Shown in pieces: positions 1 through 7,968 of a stretch of 64,000 nt of DNA. The stretch comes from Lacinutrix algicola (lineage in GTDB: Bacteria; Bacteroidota; Bacteroidia; Flavobacteriales; Flavobacteriaceae). The stretch's first letter is position 1. Each line of letters begins with the position of its first letter. A program made the translations under genes and the position numbers. The notes under the pieces are model-generated. The model was not told the origin of the DNA. It did no database searches and saw nothing but the letters and a program-made list of their open reading frames with translations. Where the stretch lies: the NCBI RefSeq assembly GCF_001418085.1, contig NZ_LIQH01000039.1:248001-312000 (forward strand), written 5' to 3'.

Positions 1-2
1 AA

Positions 3-2309
3 AGTATAGTTTACGACAATAATTATAATTTGTGGGTCGCTACAAATATTGGCTTAAACTTATTTAATACTCAAAAAAGAGAATTTAGAAAATTCAATAA
101 TTCAGATGGCTTAGCTTTTGAGGACTTTTGGTATGCTTCTAGTCGTCAAGAAAATAGTATGTTATTGTTGTCTGGTCTTGATGGGATTATTAGCTTTAAT
201 CCAAATGATGTACCAAATGCAGAAGCACTTCCGAAGATAACATTCGAAAATTTTAAAATTTTCAATAAAAAAATTATTCCGGGAGATACTATTAATAAAA
301 GAGTGTTACTTTCTAAAAGTATTTCTGAAGTTGATAAAATCACCCTAAAGCATAACGAAAATGTATTTTCTGTAGATTTTACAAGTTTACATTTTTTAAA
401 TTCAAAAAACCATGGTATAAAGTACCGATTACTCCCTTTTAACGAGCAATGGATAGAGGTGCCATCAAACCAGAAAACAATCTCTTATAACGGTTTACAA
501 CCTGGTTCGTATAAATTAAGCGTCATGGCTTCTAATTCTTTAAACGATTGGACCGAACCAAAAACCTTGAATATTGAAATTAAACCGTCAAAATGGAATA
601 CTAATTTAGCTTATTTGGTTTACGCGCTTTTAGGTTTACTTGTTGCATATATTATTGTTAAGGTGATTCTTAAAATACAAAGTTTAAATCATAAGGTAGA
701 AATAGAACAATTTGAAAAAGATAAAGTAGAAGAAGTTAATGAAGCCAAATTAAGGTTTTTTGCAAATATTTCTCACGAAATTAAAACGCCATTAACGCTA
801 ATTTCAAGGCCATTAGATGTACTTAAAAAATCTTTTAGAAATAATCCAGATGCTAATGAAAAGTTAGATTTAATAACAAGACAGTCTAAAAAAATACAAC
901 AGTTAATAGAACAGGTTCAAGATTTTAGAAAAGCAGATGCAAATATGCTTAAAATGCACTATTCGCGATTTAATTTTGATACTTTTATTAAAGATATAAT
1001 TGTAGATTTTAAGTTTTTAGCAGACAACGATAGTAAGAAAATAGAGTGTATTGGAGACGATTCTATAACTATTGTTTCAGCTGACAGAGATAAGTTAGAA
1101 AAAATATTTAATAATTTACTTAACAATGCTTTTAAGTATACAATTACAGACGATTTAATAAAAGTTGAGTTCAAGAAAGAAAACGATAAAGATTTAATTG
1201 TAAAAGTAACAGACACAGGTAAAGGAATCGATAGTGTCGATCTTGCTCATGTATTCGAGCGTTTTTATCAATCGCAAAAAAAGGACAATACACATATTAG
1301 TGGTTCTGGAATTGGTTTAGCATTCTCAAAGCGATTAGTAGAAATGCATTACGGTTTTATTACTGCGGAGAGTATTAAAAACGAAGGAACAACTATCACT
1401 GTTCGATTACCAATTGTAAAAAAGCATTTACCTACAGATGTTCTAAATGAAATTGATTTACCAAAAGAAAAAGAGGTATCTGTAAGTTCTACAATTATTC
1501 AGGAAAATACAGCGTTAGATATTGTTAGTTCTGGAGATTTTAAAGATTCTGTTATTTTTTATGCTGAAGATAATTTAGAGATGAGAAATTTTGTTTCTAA
1601 TTTACTCGCTAATTATTTTGTGGTAAAATCATTTAGAAACGGTAAAGAGTGTTTCGAAGCCATGGAAGATGAGTGGCCAGATATTGTAATTAGTGATGTG
1701 CAAATGCCAGAAATGAATGGCTTAGACTTGTGCTTAAAAATTAAATCAGATTTAAAAACAAGTCATATTCCAGTTGTTTTATTAACAGCACTTACAAATA
1801 TAGAAGACCATCTTCAAGGCATTAGAGATGGAGCAGATGCTTATATTAAAAAACCGTTTAATGTACAGCACTTAATTACTAATGTAGAAGCATTATTAAC
1901 CATTCGAAAACAACTTAGAGAGCGTTATCAAGTTGGTATTCCATTAACCAAAGAGAATAATAAGAACAACAGAAATGATAATGCGTTTTTAGAAAAACTC
2001 TATAGCTTATTTGAAGAAAACTTAGATAATCAAGAATTCGATTTAAATAATCTTGCTAGAGAATTATATCTTAATCGTACACACTTTTATCAAAAAGTAA
2101 AAGTACTTACTAATCAAACGCCTTTCGAGTTGTTAAAAATGTATAGACTTAAAAAAGCGGCAGACCTTTTAACTCAAAAAGGATTATCTGTAAACGAAGT
2201 TTTTACAATGACGGGTTTTAAAAGCAGAACACATTTTACTAAAGTTTTTAAGGAGAAGTACGAAACATCTCCCGGAAAGTATGCATCAGAGTCAAAGAAA
2301 AATCACTAA
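3..2309 (+). CDS. Hybrid two-component system regulator (HTCS), 5' end cut by window
   Basis: This is the 3' part of a one-protein sensor kinase and transcription factor that in Bacteroidota usually senses oligosaccharide in the periplasm and switches on the adjacent polysaccharide locus. The frame is open to the left edge and the first codons read as a two-component propeller repeat (NLWVATN), so the TTG at 30 is not a true start. Counting from codon 30: end of the propeller, Y_Y_Y domain (about 120-185), one membrane segment (about 190-215), HisKA with FFANISHEIKTP and phospho-acceptor His249, HATPase with NNAFKYT, DTGKGID and GSGIGLAFS, a receiver domain with Asp556 in VISDVQMPEMNG, and a C-terminal AraC helix-turn-helix (about 660-759). 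It lies immediately upstream of the carrageenan-type locus and is its probable activator. The repeated 27-bp motif found in four intergenic regions is the likely target (inference). Confidence 0.93.
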   Translation, partial: SIVYDNNYNLWVATNIGLNLFNTQKREFRKFNNSDGLAFEDFWYASSRQENSMLLLSGLDGIISFNPNDVPNAEALPKITFENFKIFNKKIIPGDTINKRVLLSKSISEVDKITLKHNENVFSVDFTSLHFLNSKNHGIKYRLLPFNEQWIEVPSNQKTISYNGLQPGSYKLSVMASNSLNDWTEPKTLNIEIKPSKWNTNLAYLVYALLGLLVAYIIVKVILKIQSLNHKVEIEQFEKDKVEEVNEAKLRFFANISHEIKTPLTLISRPLDVLKKSFRNNPDANEKLDLITRQSKKIQQLIEQVQDFRKADANMLKMHYSRFNFDTFIKDIIVDFKFLADNDSKKIECIGDDSITIVSADRDKLEKIFNNLLNNAFKYTITDDLIKVEFKKENDKDLIVKVTDTGKGIDSVDLAHVFERFYQSQKKDNTHISGSGIGLAFSKRLVEMHYGFITAESIKNEGTTITVRLPIVKKHLPTDVLNEIDLPKEKEVSVSSTIIQENTALDIVSSGDFKDSVIFYAEDNLEMRNFVSNLLANYFVVKSFRNGKECFEAMEDEWPDIVISDVQMPEMNGLDLCLKIKSDLKTSHIPVVLLTALTNIEDHLQGIRDGADAYIKKPFNVQHLITNVEALLTIRKQLRERYQVGIPLTKENNKNNRNDNAFLEKLYSLFEENLDNQEFDLNNLARELYLNRTHFYQKVKVLTNQTPFELLKMYRLKKAADLLTQKGLSVNEVFTMTGFKSRTHFTKVFKEKYETSPGKYASESKKNH

Positions 2310-2334
2310 TTAACTTTACTTATAGTTGAATAAA

Positions 2335-2361
2335 TTTACTCATAAAGACAAACAATTAACC
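2335..2361 (+). promoter_or_regulatory. Candidate HTCS operator, copy A
   Basis: TTTACT (2335-2340) and TTAACC (2356-2361) are direct half-sites 21 bp apart, with AAAGACA (2344-2350) between them. The same layout recurs at 3272, 20073 and 27251, always 60-100 bp before a gene of the locus. Two half-sites two helical turns apart suit a dimer of an AraC-type DNA-binding domain. Function is inferred. Confidence 0.55.
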
Positions 2362-2391
2362 ATAAGGAACATGTTTTTTGTTATTCATAAA

Positions 2392-2399
2392 TACATTTG
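2392..2399 (+). promoter_or_regulatory. Possible Bacteroidota -7 box
   Basis: TACATTTG fits the TAnnTTTG consensus for the primary sigma factor of Bacteroidota. No well-spaced -33 TTTG is visible, as would be expected for an activator-dependent promoter. It lies 31 bp downstream of operator copy A and 57 bp before the chosen start at 2456. Confidence 0.4.
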
Positions 2400-2410
2400 A
2401 TTTAATTAAA

Positions 2411-2446
2411 AACTATATTAAAAACTATATTAAAAACTATATTAAA
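2411..2446 (+). repeat. 12-bp tandem repeat, three perfect copies
   Basis: The unit aactatattaaa occurs three times in a row, just upstream of the start codon at 2456. If translated from an upstream ATG it would encode a K-N-Y-I repeat in front of the signal peptide, so it is more likely 5' leader sequence. Copy number could vary by slippage. Confidence 0.8.
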
Positions 2447-2455
2447 ACAAATATT

Positions 2456-3202
2456 ATGAAAACAACTTTACTTAAAAAAACATTTATGGCATTAGCGCTT
2501 GTAGTTTGTACTACATCTTTTGCTCAAATTGATTACACATTCGATACTGACGATGAAGGTTTTTCAGTAAACGGTCCAGGAACTTCATCAAGTCACTCGG
2601 CAACTACAGGTATTTTAACTGCAGTAACTGGTACAGGAAACAATCTACAACTTAGAAAAAATGCTAACGATATTGGTGATCCAACAACTTTAACAACTGT
2701 TTTTATTGACTTAAAAAACAACTCTAATGCAAACAGTTTAGTGCTTCAAACAGTTTCTGGTGGTACAACTACTATAGAAACAATAGCTATTACTGCTGCA
2801 GATACAGCTGAACAATCTTACCAGATTGATGTTCCTGCAGGAAGCACAACATGGATTGGAAGTTTTCAATTAAGATTACGTTTTGTAAATACAGCAGGTA
2901 ATCTAGATGGTGGATCAATAGAGGTTAACCGAATTCAAATTGTAGATCCAGCAACTTTAAGTGTTGAAGAAAACACGTTAAGTGCATTTAGCTTATATCC
3001 AAACCCAGTAAAAAACACATTAAACATAGAATCTCAAGATGCTATTAGTAATGTAACTGTTTACAATTTACTTGGTAAAGAAGTAATATCTTCTAATACA
3101 GTTAAAAATACTTTGGATGTATCTACATTATCTAATGGTGTTTATGTTATTAAATTAACATCTGATAAAGGAGTTGCAACAAAGAAATTTGTTAAGGAGT
3201 AA
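2456..3202 (+). CDS. Small secreted protein with T9SS type A sorting domain; possible carbohydrate-binding module
   Basis: The start at 2456 is chosen because it gives a clean signal peptide (MKTTLLKKTFMALALVV... ending SFAQ); an in-frame ATG at 2378 would add a tandem-repeat-encoded leader. The mature part (about 25-165) is rich in beta-strand-forming Thr/Ser stretches and looks like a jelly-roll module, with no recognisable catalytic motif. The last ~75 residues are a type IX secretion sorting domain (YPNPVKNTLNIES..., LSNGVYVIKL, final KKFVKE). It sits alone between HTCS and the lambda-carrageenase-like gene, behind operator copy A and closed by a strong terminator, so it is its own transcription unit. 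A surface or released glycan-binding protein is the best guess. The fold is inferred from composition. Confidence 0.7.
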   Translation: MKTTLLKKTFMALALVVCTTSFAQIDYTFDTDDEGFSVNGPGTSSSHSATTGILTAVTGTGNNLQLRKNANDIGDPTTLTTVFIDLKNNSNANSLVLQTVSGGTTTIETIAITAADTAEQSYQIDVPAGSTTWIGSFQLRLRFVNTAGNLDGGSIEVNRIQIVDPATLSVEENTLSAFSLYPNPVKNTLNIESQDAISNVTVYNLLGKEVISSNTVKNTLDVSTLSNGVYVIKLTSDKGVATKKFVKE

Positions 3203-3227
3203 TTTTTTTTAACATTATATTTTATCT

Positions 3228-3257
3228 AAAAGACCACTGTACAGTGGTCTTTTTTTT
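3228..3257 (+). terminator. Rho-independent terminator after the T9SS protein
   Basis: A perfect 20-bp palindrome (agaccactgt/acagtggtct, 3231-3250) is flanked by AA on the left and a run of T on the right (3250-3257). It isolates the gene ending at 3202 from the next one. Confidence 0.9.
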
Positions 3258-3271
3258 ATTTTTAATGTAAA

Positions 3272-3298
3272 ATTATTCACAAAGACATTATATTTATT
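3272..3298 (+). promoter_or_regulatory. Candidate HTCS operator, copy B
   Basis: The most diverged copy: ATTATT (3272-3277) and TTTATT (3293-3298), 21 bp apart, with a perfect AAAGACA core (3281-3287). It ends 100 bp before the start of the lambda-carrageenase-like gene. See copy A. Confidence 0.45.
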
Positions 3299-3398
3299 TA
3301 AGCATACATGAAAAGCAATTTGTAATAAGACATTTACAATAACAATCTATATGTTCAATTCATAATTAATAACACTACGAATGATAAAATCCTGCAAC

Positions 3399-6239
3399 AT
3401 GAAAACGTTAAAACAGTTTTGTTTAATTGTAATTTCACTTACGCTAATTAATTGTTCTTCTGCACAAGATAGCAAGCATACTGCTAAAAGTCCAGAACAA
3501 GGTCTGCTTAGTATTGAAACTGGTTTAACAATTACCAAAGTAAGAACTGCAGTAAACAAAAATCAAACCTATATAGCAGCAACTAGTTATGAAGGCACTA
3601 TTGTAGCAGTAAGTTATAGTGGAAATGTTTTATGGAAAAACAAACTGTCTGGTTATATGAACCATGATATTTGGGCAGCAGATATTAATAATGATGGTAA
3701 CGATGAGATTTTAGCAGCCAATGCAGATGGTTCTGTGTATTGCTTAGATAATAAAGGTAATTTACTTTGGCAATTTAAACAGAATGACGCACCAATGTAT
3801 TCAGTATGTGTTGTTAATAAAGACAGCAAAGCGTATGTAGTTTGTGGTGGTTTTGATAATAGTTTCTACTATGTATCTCCAAAAGGAGAACTGGTAAACG
3901 AAATAGCTTCAAAAACGTATTCTATAGAAAAACCATTTGGTAAATCACATAAAGAATTACCGCCATCTGGTTTACATGTTACCAATTTTTTAAGACCAGG
4001 AAAGCTTAATGGAAAAGAGATATTAATTGTTAATGGCGTTCAAAACAGTATGAATGGAGATGGATCAATATATTTATTTAACCCTTTAGAGAAGTTACCT
4101 TTTGAAACTGTTAGTGTAAAAAAACGTGGACCTTATGGAGACTTAAGAGTTGTTGATGCTAATGCAGATGGCAGTAGTGAAATTTTATTAGGACGAACTG
4201 GAGCTAAGGCAAAAGGAATGACTTTTCGTATTATTGATACAAAATCTCCAAATAATCAAAGCATTCAAGATCTAAATAAAGCTAAAGACAAAACATCATT
4301 AAAAAGAGGCATGTATCGTGTAATTCAACCAGAAGTTATAAATAACAACGGCAAACCAGCTTACATGGCTTTATTTGGAAGTAACATTGTTATTTCAAAT
4401 ATTGGAGAGCCACAAGCTAATGCTGAAGTAATACCAACACGATTTTCTTTTAACGATATGTATAAAGATCCTAATGCTAACAAAGTAATATTAGCAAGTG
4501 CACAAAGTGGTGGAAGCGCTGTCCATATTATTGATTTTAGTAATAAAGATTGGAAAAGCGCTTATAAGAAGTTGAATCCACCAGGAAAAATTCAAGAGAT
4601 TCTATCTAATTCAGCAGAAATTAAACAAAATTTAAAAAGCTTTAAAAAGCCTTCATATCAAAAAGAATCTGCTCCAGTTTATTTCATGTCAGAAAACAGA
4701 AGAAAAAATGGTACTGCAGAACCTATTGAAAGAATTGAAGCCAAGTACAATAATCCAATTTTCTTAACGGGAGGAAACTTTGATAAAGAAAAATGGGATC
4801 GTTCTGCAATGGCAAGTGAGAAATATAAAAATAAGCGAGATAGAAGAATGAAATATATTTTATCTCAAAACGAAGTGTTAGAAATTATTAAGAAAAAGCA
4901 TCAAAAATCTAATGGTAAAGGTATTTCATATTGGGGAGGACACGGTAACGATCCATTTATGTATCAAGTAGAAACTACTAAAAAAGGTATGGATTTTGCC
5001 AATGGAAATAAAACAGTATTAATTTACCCAGAAGTTGTTGATGCTTCAGAGGAATTTAAATATGTTATGAATGAAATGTATTGGCCTTTAGCAAATCATG
5101 CTAAGACCAGAAATGGTAATTTGTACATGCGTAACAAGCATTTGTTTTGGCAAGCAGATGTTTACATGCCAATGTGGAAGCCTTTAGTTTCTGGTAAATA
5201 TGCAAACGTATTTGTGCCAGCAATGGAGGAAACAACAGATAAGTCTATGGAGCTAAGTTTTACTTCAAGACTAGGACTTTGGGCTAGTGGATCTGTAGAT
5301 AGTTGGGGTGCACGTGGTGCTAGAGATAATACTAGTTTTGATCGTTTACGTCAGCATTCTAACCAAACGTTGCCAAACCATTTTTTAAGAACCATGGTAT
5401 ATTCTATTGCCAGTGGTGCACAGTATATCGATAACTTTCCAGTAGATCAAGAGTATATGAGTTTACTTTGGGATTTAATAGCCGAAGGTGCATTATACGT
5501 TCCAGAACGTTCTGATATTTTAAGTTTTTCGCCTGTACATTTAAGTATTAATAATCCTAATGAAGAGTACGTAACAAGCTCAAGCAATGTAAAATGGTTA
5601 ACGTTTTTTAAAAAGGAAGGAGATAATTTAGATGACTTTGCATTTAGTAGATTAAATGGGACTTGGCCAGGCGCACCTTTAACCGAATGGGATTTTTCAA
5701 GGTATGCTGCAGGAGCAAAGGAGAGACGCTTAAATTTTATTCCGAAGTATAATAATGGTATGGTATTAATAACACCACCTCAAAATGGCATTTTTGCAGA
5801 CAAAGAAGCAGTTAGAAAACCTTTAGTTGAAAATATTCATCCATGGTATAAAGATATTATGAAAGAATATCATACTGATGGTAAAAACTATATGTCGGCA
5901 GATGGTACAGAAACTTTTCAGCCAAGCGAATATTACAAAGTAATAGAAGAAGATATTAAAAATAGTGCGTCTAAACTACCATTATCAGTTTCAGGAAATG
6001 TAGGTTGGGTTGTAGCACAAACTGGGCCCAAAAATTTACGATTAACCATTGTTGAAAATGGATATATTAATCCCAATGCAGCAACAGCTAGTGTTAAGAT
6101 TAATAATATTAAAGTGGTGAAAATTAAAGATATTTTAAATAATGAAGAGTTTAAAGCGAATGCAAATTCTGAAATTAAAATTGAAATACCACTAGGAGGC
6201 TTTCGTTTTATTGATATTGAACTTGAAAACGAATTATAA
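3399..6239 (+). CDS. Lambda-carrageenase-like enzyme (GH150 family candidate), lipoprotein
   Basis: Probable endo-acting enzyme that cuts beta-1,4 bonds in lambda-carrageenan outside the cell. The start at 3399 (rather than 3381) leaves a standard lipoprotein signal ending LINC, Cys19. Residues about 30-400 are propeller repeats of the PQQ/FG-GAP kind (GNVLWKNKL, DINNDGNDEILAANADGSVYCLD, DANADGSSEILLG). Residues about 480-940 form a second module with GGHGNDPFMYQ, VSGKYANVFVPAMEET and many Trp/Tyr residues. The total of 946 residues and the order propeller then a large unique C-terminal module match what is known of Pseudoalteromonas lambda-carrageenase, the GH150 founder. Two GH110s, a GH2 and sulfatases nearby support this substrate. 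I recognise the family by architecture rather than by alignment; another galactan-active enzyme of the same architecture is possible. Confidence 0.7.
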   Translation: MKTLKQFCLIVISLTLINCSSAQDSKHTAKSPEQGLLSIETGLTITKVRTAVNKNQTYIAATSYEGTIVAVSYSGNVLWKNKLSGYMNHDIWAADINNDGNDEILAANADGSVYCLDNKGNLLWQFKQNDAPMYSVCVVNKDSKAYVVCGGFDNSFYYVSPKGELVNEIASKTYSIEKPFGKSHKELPPSGLHVTNFLRPGKLNGKEILIVNGVQNSMNGDGSIYLFNPLEKLPFETVSVKKRGPYGDLRVVDANADGSSEILLGRTGAKAKGMTFRIIDTKSPNNQSIQDLNKAKDKTSLKRGMYRVIQPEVINNNGKPAYMALFGSNIVISNIGEPQANAEVIPTRFSFNDMYKDPNANKVILASAQSGGSAVHIIDFSNKDWKSAYKKLNPPGKIQEILSNSAEIKQNLKSFKKPSYQKESAPVYFMSENRRKNGTAEPIERIEAKYNNPIFLTGGNFDKEKWDRSAMASEKYKNKRDRRMKYILSQNEVLEIIKKKHQKSNGKGISYWGGHGNDPFMYQVETTKKGMDFANGNKTVLIYPEVVDASEEFKYVMNEMYWPLANHAKTRNGNLYMRNKHLFWQADVYMPMWKPLVSGKYANVFVPAMEETTDKSMELSFTSRLGLWASGSVDSWGARGARDNTSFDRLRQHSNQTLPNHFLRTMVYSIASGAQYIDNFPVDQEYMSLLWDLIAEGALYVPERSDILSFSPVHLSINNPNEEYVTSSSNVKWLTFFKKEGDNLDDFAFSRLNGTWPGAPLTEWDFSRYAAGAKERRLNFIPKYNNGMVLITPPQNGIFADKEAVRKPLVENIHPWYKDIMKEYHTDGKNYMSADGTETFQPSEYYKVIEEDIKNSASKLPLSVSGNVGWVVAQTGPKNLRLTIVENGYINPNAATASVKINNIKVVKIKDILNNEEFKANANSEIKIEIPLGGFRFIDIELENEL

Positions 6240-6356
6240 AAGTTCGTATTGATAGATACATTTTATGTATTAGTAAATACAAATGTTGCTTAATCTTTTA
6301 CTTAATTTATAGAACAATTTAAAGATTAATGAATTAGTCTAAATTGATTCAGCATT

Positions 6357-6393
6357 AAAGCCGAAATAACATTACGCTATTCCGGCTTTTTAT
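6357..6393 (+). terminator. Terminator after the lambda-carrageenase-like gene
   Basis: aaagccgaaata (6357-6368) pairs with tattccggcttt (6378-6389) with one mismatch, followed by a T-rich tract. Confidence 0.8.
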
Positions 6394-6421
6394 TTCATTA
6401 GAAATCTCTTAAAACAACCAA

Positions 6422-7894
6422 ATGAAAACATATAGTTTCAACATAATTCTACTTGCAATAATTATCAGTTTCAATAGCTGTGATACCAAGCAAAAGGAAG
6501 TAGCTGTAAATAACACGAACAATAGAGATCAACCAAACATCATCCTTTTTGTATCAGACGACCACGGAACAGATGCTTTAGGAGCTTACGGTAATCCAAT
6601 CATTAAAACACCAAATTTAGATAAATTAGCTTCTGAGGGCACCAAATTTACAAATGCCTATTGTACCAGTGCAAGCTGTGCAGCAAGTCGTTCTGTTATA
6701 TTATCTGGTCAATTTGGTCATGCCACAGGTTCTTATGGTCATGTGCACGATTATCATCATTTTAGTACTTATGATAGCATTAAATCACTTCCAGTATTAT
6801 TAAGTAAAGCGGGTTATGAAACAGCTCGAATTGGAAAATATCATGTTGCACCAGAAAAAGTATATCATTTTAATCAAGTATTAGAGGCAGATCCAAGAAA
6901 TACCGTTGAAATGGCAGAAGCATGTGCAGAAGTTCTAAAATCTGACAAACCATTCTTCCTATATTTCTGTACAGACGATCCACATAGAGGTCAACCATTT
7001 ACTCCAGATCCTTGGGATGCACCAAACAGTTTTGGAAATAAAAAAGAAGGTTATAAAGATGTTGAAACTATTACTTATAAACCTGAAGATGTTTTAGTAC
7101 CAGCATTTTTACCAGACACCAAACAAACACGAGAAGAAATTGCAGAATACTACCAAAGTGTATCGCGTATAGATCAAGGTTTTGGAAAATTAATGCAAAT
7201 GTTAAAAGACACTGGTAAAGCAGAAAATACAATCGTATTTTATATTTCTGATAACGGAATGGCATTTCCTGGAGCAAAAACTACAGTACATGAACCAGGA
7301 ATTAAATTACCATGTATTATAAAAGACCCAACTAAAGATGCTAAGGGAATTACAAGTGATGCCATGATTTCTTGGGTAGATTTAACACCAACCATTCTAG
7401 ATATGGCTAAGGTGGATTTTGAGCCAAATAAATTTCACGGAAATTCTTTTAACGATGTCATAGGAAAAGAAAAAGTTGAAGGTTGGGACGAAATTTATGC
7501 CTCACACACATTCCACGAAATCACCATGTATTACCCAATGCGTGTGGTAAGAAGTGATAATTATAAACTTATTTGGAACATAGCTTACCAACTAGAATAC
7601 CCATTTGCATCAGATTTGTGGGCATCGTCTACATGGCAAGCTATTTACAGAAATGACATCGAGTATTTTGGACCTAAAAAAGTAAAAGATTATTTATTCA
7701 GACCGGAGTTTGAGTTATACGATTTAAATAAAGATCCAAACGAATCTAATAATCTAGCAACCAATGAAGCTTTTAAAGAGGTCTTAGAAACTATGCAAAC
7801 CAAAATGAAAGCCTTTCAAACCAAAACTAAAGATCCTTGGATGATTATGTGGAGTCATGATGCATCTTTACAAGGTAGTGGAGTAAATTTATAA
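6422..7894 (+). CDS. S1 sulfatase, sulfoglucosamine sulfohydrolase-like, lipoprotein
   Basis: Hydrolyses a sulfate ester of the glycan. The protein begins with a lipoprotein signal (ISFNSC), then the alkaline-phosphatase-fold sulfatase core: SDDHGTD metal-binding start, and the active-site signature C-A-A-S-R with Cys86, the residue converted to formylglycine. ISDNG (about 275) provides further metal ligands, and the C-terminal ELYDLNKDPNESNNLA strip is typical. CxAxR rather than CxPxR is an accepted variant that FGE can modify. 490 residues is normal for the family. It resembles SGSH-type sulfatases (SulfAtlas S1_8-like), but the subfamily and the sulfate position attacked cannot be read from sequence alone. 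First gene after a terminator, 75 bp before the GH110 gene. Confidence 0.92.
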   Translation: MKTYSFNIILLAIIISFNSCDTKQKEVAVNNTNNRDQPNIILFVSDDHGTDALGAYGNPIIKTPNLDKLASEGTKFTNAYCTSASCAASRSVILSGQFGHATGSYGHVHDYHHFSTYDSIKSLPVLLSKAGYETARIGKYHVAPEKVYHFNQVLEADPRNTVEMAEACAEVLKSDKPFFLYFCTDDPHRGQPFTPDPWDAPNSFGNKKEGYKDVETITYKPEDVLVPAFLPDTKQTREEIAEYYQSVSRIDQGFGKLMQMLKDTGKAENTIVFYISDNGMAFPGAKTTVHEPGIKLPCIIKDPTKDAKGITSDAMISWVDLTPTILDMAKVDFEPNKFHGNSFNDVIGKEKVEGWDEIYASHTFHEITMYYPMRVVRSDNYKLIWNIAYQLEYPFASDLWASSTWQAIYRNDIEYFGPKKVKDYLFRPEFELYDLNKDPNESNNLATNEAFKEVLETMQTKMKAFQTKTKDPWMIMWSHDASLQGSGVNL

Positions 7895-7905
7895 GTTTAT
7901 TTTTT

Positions 7906-7930
7906 CTTACAGGTTTCCAAAACCTGTAAG
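7906..7930 (+). other. Intergenic stem-loop between sulfatase and GH110 genes
   Basis: An 11-bp perfect stem (cttacaggttt/aaacctgtaag) with a 3-nt loop. No T-run follows on the plus strand, so it is more likely an mRNA processing or stability element than a terminator for the upstream gene. Confidence 0.5.
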
Positions 7931-7968
7931 GAATTTTAGAAAAAAATAGTTTATCGTTAAAATATAAT

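Noticed and set aside
30-32. TTG as the start of the regulator gene
   Set aside because: The frame is open to the left edge and the upstream codons continue a propeller repeat, so the gene begins outside the window.
2378-2455. Upstream in-frame ATG for the T9SS protein
   Set aside because: It would place a K-N-Y-I tandem repeat ahead of a perfect signal peptide; the ATG at 2456 is better.
6298-6325. Possible fifth HTCS site (TTTACT and TTTAAA 21 bp apart)
   Set aside because: The AAAGACA core is missing and the site lies upstream of a terminator, in the 3' region of the previous gene.
7906-7930. Terminator after the first sulfatase gene
   Set aside because: Good stem but no T-run on the plus strand; kept only as a stem-loop.
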